A stretch of DNA of 16,605 nt from Myxococcales bacterium (GTDB taxonomy: Bacteria; Myxococcota_A; Bradymonadia; UBA4248). The notes under the pieces are model-generated. The model was not told where the DNA came from. It did no database searches and worked only from the letters and a program-made list of their open reading frames with translations. A program made the position numbers and the translations under genes. The stretch lies in assembly GCA_004554395.1 (NCBI GenBank), contig SFMP01000201.1:1-16605 (forward strand). Direction: 5' to 3'. Shown here one piece after another: positions 14,544 to 16,605 of this stretch (positions within the stretch are counted from its first letter, which is position 1; each line of letters starts with the position of its first letter).

Positions 14544-16497
14544 TAACAAAGGGATCTTGTCGACGGGCATACCCATCAATACAAACGATAAAGCCAAATC
14601 GTGCGATAAATCGACTCCCGATAACCCGCCCGAAGTCGCCGCCGCGCTCCGACTCAATCGCGTCGTCGATATGTCGTCGATCGCACGACACCCCAAGGCA
14701 AACAAATCTACTCCACCTAAACAAAACAATCCAAAGACATCCAAAAAAACGCCTTCGTCGGATTCAAACGCCAAACAAACCCATCACATCAACGACAAAG
14801 ACGCGACGGCACAAACGCGAAATCGGTTTAATAAATCCCAAAGCCAACCCAATAATCACCGAATTTTAAGCCAACAAAACGCAGCTCAATCGAATAATAC
14901 GCCCCAAAATGCGGCGTCTCCGCAATATTCTACACAGCGCCGTATCGTCGCCAATTTGCCCACTTCGAACGCCACAACGGGCGACAAAGACAAGCCAACG
15001 AAGCTATTGCACAGCACAAAGCCGCAAGCGCATGCGATCTACGACAAGCCCGAAAAGCAATTCGTCGCTCCGCCTGCGCCCAAGCCCGCCGAACCGACCA
15101 GAATCTACGAAGAAATCGCGCCCAAGCCTGCGCAAGTAGACCCCAACCCAGAGCCACAAGAAGCCAAGACGGCGCTCAAAAAACACGCCGTTCGCGTGGC
15201 GTTAAAACCCGTTGCCAAAAAAGATCGCACCGTCGTCCATGCGACGAAGATCCACAAACACGTCGTCAAGCACAACGACGTCGTCGCCACCACCGCCCGA
15301 GCGCTTGCAACGGCTCACGCCGACTCGCTTAAAATCGAACAATCGCTCATGCTCCAATCGTGGCATGCTTGTCTTTGGTGCGATGCCATTACCGATATGA
15401 GCCAAGCCGTCGTCGACAGCCTCCCGAATTCGATTCCGCTCGTCTCGGCTGGGCTCGTCAACAATATCTGCGTCACGCCGGGATGTCTCGAGGCGACGAT
15501 ATTCGATCAAGTCGTCTCGATCGAGTTGCGTCAATTTGCTCAAGGTCAATGGCGCAACGTCATCGCGATGCTTTCCGATCGCGCGATATTTACGACATCG
15601 CTCCTCAACGGCGAGCTCCCGCAAGGCATCGTCGACATCTTCAAGCAAGCATCGCTATCGCTGTTCCCGACGAAATTGCGCGAATTTACATTCCACTGCA
15701 ATTGTCGAACGTTGGTGGCGCCTTGCGAGCATGCTTGTGCATTGCTCATCGCATTTGCGCAGAAATTAGAAGAAGATCCGTTTAACATGCTCACTTTGCG
15801 CGGCATGACGCGAGAAAATTTGCTTTCGATGATTCGCAGTGCGCGTTCGGATCAAATCGTCGATGAAAAGACAAAATACCGCATTTCTTATGAACTTCCT
15901 GCACAAAGCGTATCTTTTGCCGACTTTTATTCGCCGCGCGATTCGCGCGATGGACACGAAAACATCGACGACATCAATTTCCACATTTCGTATTCGCCGG
16001 CGACGATTCTTCGTCGCCTGGGGAATCCGGCGATTTGGCATGCGCCGATGTCGGTAGAATCGATACTTCAGCCAATCATCGAGGCGGCGGCGCGCGAAGC
16101 CGAGATGCTCGGGCAATGCGAACACTACGAAATCCCAGTCCCCGACACGCAAAAAGTCGTTGGCAAGCCATTGAAAGTACAAGTGGTTCAGACCCCACCG
16201 ACGAGCCGTGCGCCGCGCAATTCAGCCAACAGCCGCGACAAGATACCCGACATGGGATTTGTCGAAGATGCGATCGATCCGGCTATCTTAGCCGACTTGA
16301 GCGATGATCCGATCCATGCTGCGAAAGATATTTATCGCTGGCTTCTCACGCGCGGAGCGTCGGATATCCGGACGCTTGCGCGTCGGACGCGTTTGAACAA
16401 GACGACAATCGAAGCGTTTTTGAATGCGTTTCGGGCGAAGGGTATTGTGGTGCAAGAGGTCATTGGGGATCGGGTGAAATTTTCTCTTAATCTCTAA
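14530..16497 (+). CDS. SWIM zinc-finger protein with basic tail and C-terminal winged-helix-like segment
   Basis: A 655-residue partner of the upstream SNF2 helicase. Residues 1-260 are low complexity, rich in Asn, Gln, Lys, Pro and Thr, and net basic. The conserved part starts near LMLQSWHACLW (about 273), aligning in style with the SWW opening of bacterial SWIM proteins. The SWIM motif is HCNCRTLVAPCEH: Cys390, Cys392, Cys399, His401 (CxCx6CxH), followed by the family hallmark EEDPFNMLTLRGMTRENLL. The section at about 480-530 (ILRRLGNPAIW, then ESILQPIIEAAAREAE) matches the usual C-terminal half. Beyond a polar linker, residues 592-655 read as a winged helix (LARRTRLNKTTIEAFLNAFRAKGIVVQ), an addition I do not associate with this family. 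Overlaps SNF2 by 14 nt and has its own GGAGG. SWIM domains bind nucleic acid or protein; the pair probably acts as one complex. Confidence 0.9.
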   Translation: MKTHDNKGILSTGIPINTNDKAKSCDKSTPDNPPEVAAALRLNRVVDMSSIARHPKANKSTPPKQNNPKTSKKTPSSDSNAKQTHHINDKDATAQTRNRFNKSQSQPNNHRILSQQNAAQSNNTPQNAASPQYSTQRRIVANLPTSNATTGDKDKPTKLLHSTKPQAHAIYDKPEKQFVAPPAPKPAEPTRIYEEIAPKPAQVDPNPEPQEAKTALKKHAVRVALKPVAKKDRTVVHATKIHKHVVKHNDVVATTARALATAHADSLKIEQSLMLQSWHACLWCDAITDMSQAVVDSLPNSIPLVSAGLVNNICVTPGCLEATIFDQVVSIELRQFAQGQWRNVIAMLSDRAIFTTSLLNGELPQGIVDIFKQASLSLFPTKLREFTFHCNCRTLVAPCEHACALLIAFAQKLEEDPFNMLTLRGMTRENLLSMIRSARSDQIVDEKTKYRISYELPAQSVSFADFYSPRDSRDGHENIDDINFHISYSPATILRRLGNPAIWHAPMSVESILQPIIEAAAREAEMLGQCEHYEIPVPDTQKVVGKPLKVQVVQTPPTSRAPRNSANSRDKIPDMGFVEDAIDPAILADLSDDPIHAAKDIYRWLLTRGASDIRTLARRTRLNKTTIEAFLNAFRAKGIVVQEVIGDRVKFSLNL

Positions 16498-16504
16498 TCT
16501 TTTA

Positions 16505-16605
16505 GAGCAAAGAAAACGCGCGAAGCGCAAAGAAAACGCGCGAAGCGCAAAGAAAACGCGCGAAGCGCAAAGAAAACGCGCGAAGCGCAAAGAAAACGCG
16601 CGAAG
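16505..16605. repeat. 20-bp perfect tandem repeat array, about 5 copies
   Basis: The unit agaaaacgcgcgaagcgcaa repeats exactly from 16511 to the window end (four full copies plus 15 bp), with a partial unit before it at about 16505-16510. The array probably continues to the right. Each unit carries the mini-hairpin GCGC-GAA-GCGC joined by an A-rich linker. It begins 7 bp after the SWIM stop. A 20-bp period is close to two helical turns. All six frames are open, but there is no start signal, so it is treated as noncoding. Confidence 0.95.

Noticed and set aside
16492..16507. CTCTAA-TCTT-TTAGAG hairpin overlapping the SWIM stop as a terminator
   Set aside because: The stem is short and AT-rich and is followed by A-rich repeats, not a T-run.

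Overview
The window looks like chromosomal DNA of a Gram-negative bacterium, most likely a deltaproteobacterial or myxococcotal lineage (Bradymonadia-like is my best guess, made from protein style alone). The reasons are a lipoprotein with Cys-rich modules followed by an IgGFc-binding-type domain, a lipid-anchored S41 protease with a very long beta-rich tail, and a firmicute/deltaproteobacterial-style endonuclease IV. No plasmid, phage or insertion-sequence gene was seen.

Layout. Positions 1-140 are a perfect 39-bp tandem array that probably continues beyond the left edge. Positions 158-6903 hold three leftward envelope genes: a single-pass membrane protein of unknown function (5494-6903), an S41/CtpA-type lipoprotein protease (2119-5301), and an IgGFc-binding-like lipoprotein (158-2110) that starts 8 bp after the protease stop. 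A 344-bp divergent spacer (6904-7247) rich in short inverted repeats separates them from the rightward genes. These are nfo (7248-8072, AP endonuclease), gltX (8178-9578, glutamyl-tRNA synthetase), a structured 340-bp spacer, a possible 37-residue ORF (9919-10032), a SNF2 helicase (10029-14543) and a SWIM zinc-finger protein (14530-16497). A 20-bp tandem array runs off the right edge.

The most unusual material is in two places. The first is the gltX-SNF2 spacer. It holds a sigma70-like promoter wrapped in an 11-bp inverted repeat, six successive perfect inverted repeats ending in an intrinsic terminator (a candidate RNA of about 165 nt), and then a second large inverted repeat with a 9-bp direct repeat in its loop. 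The second is the SNF2-SWIM operon. The pairing is a known bacterial theme (Bacillus YwqA/YwqB type), but this version is enlarged. The SNF2 protein carries an acidic, probably disordered insertion of about 400 residues with four copies of an SREDLAALRR-like motif at 25-27-residue spacing. The SWIM partner has a basic, low-complexity N-terminus of about 260 residues and a C-terminal segment that reads like a winged helix. I infer that the insertion and the tail mediate assembly of the pair.
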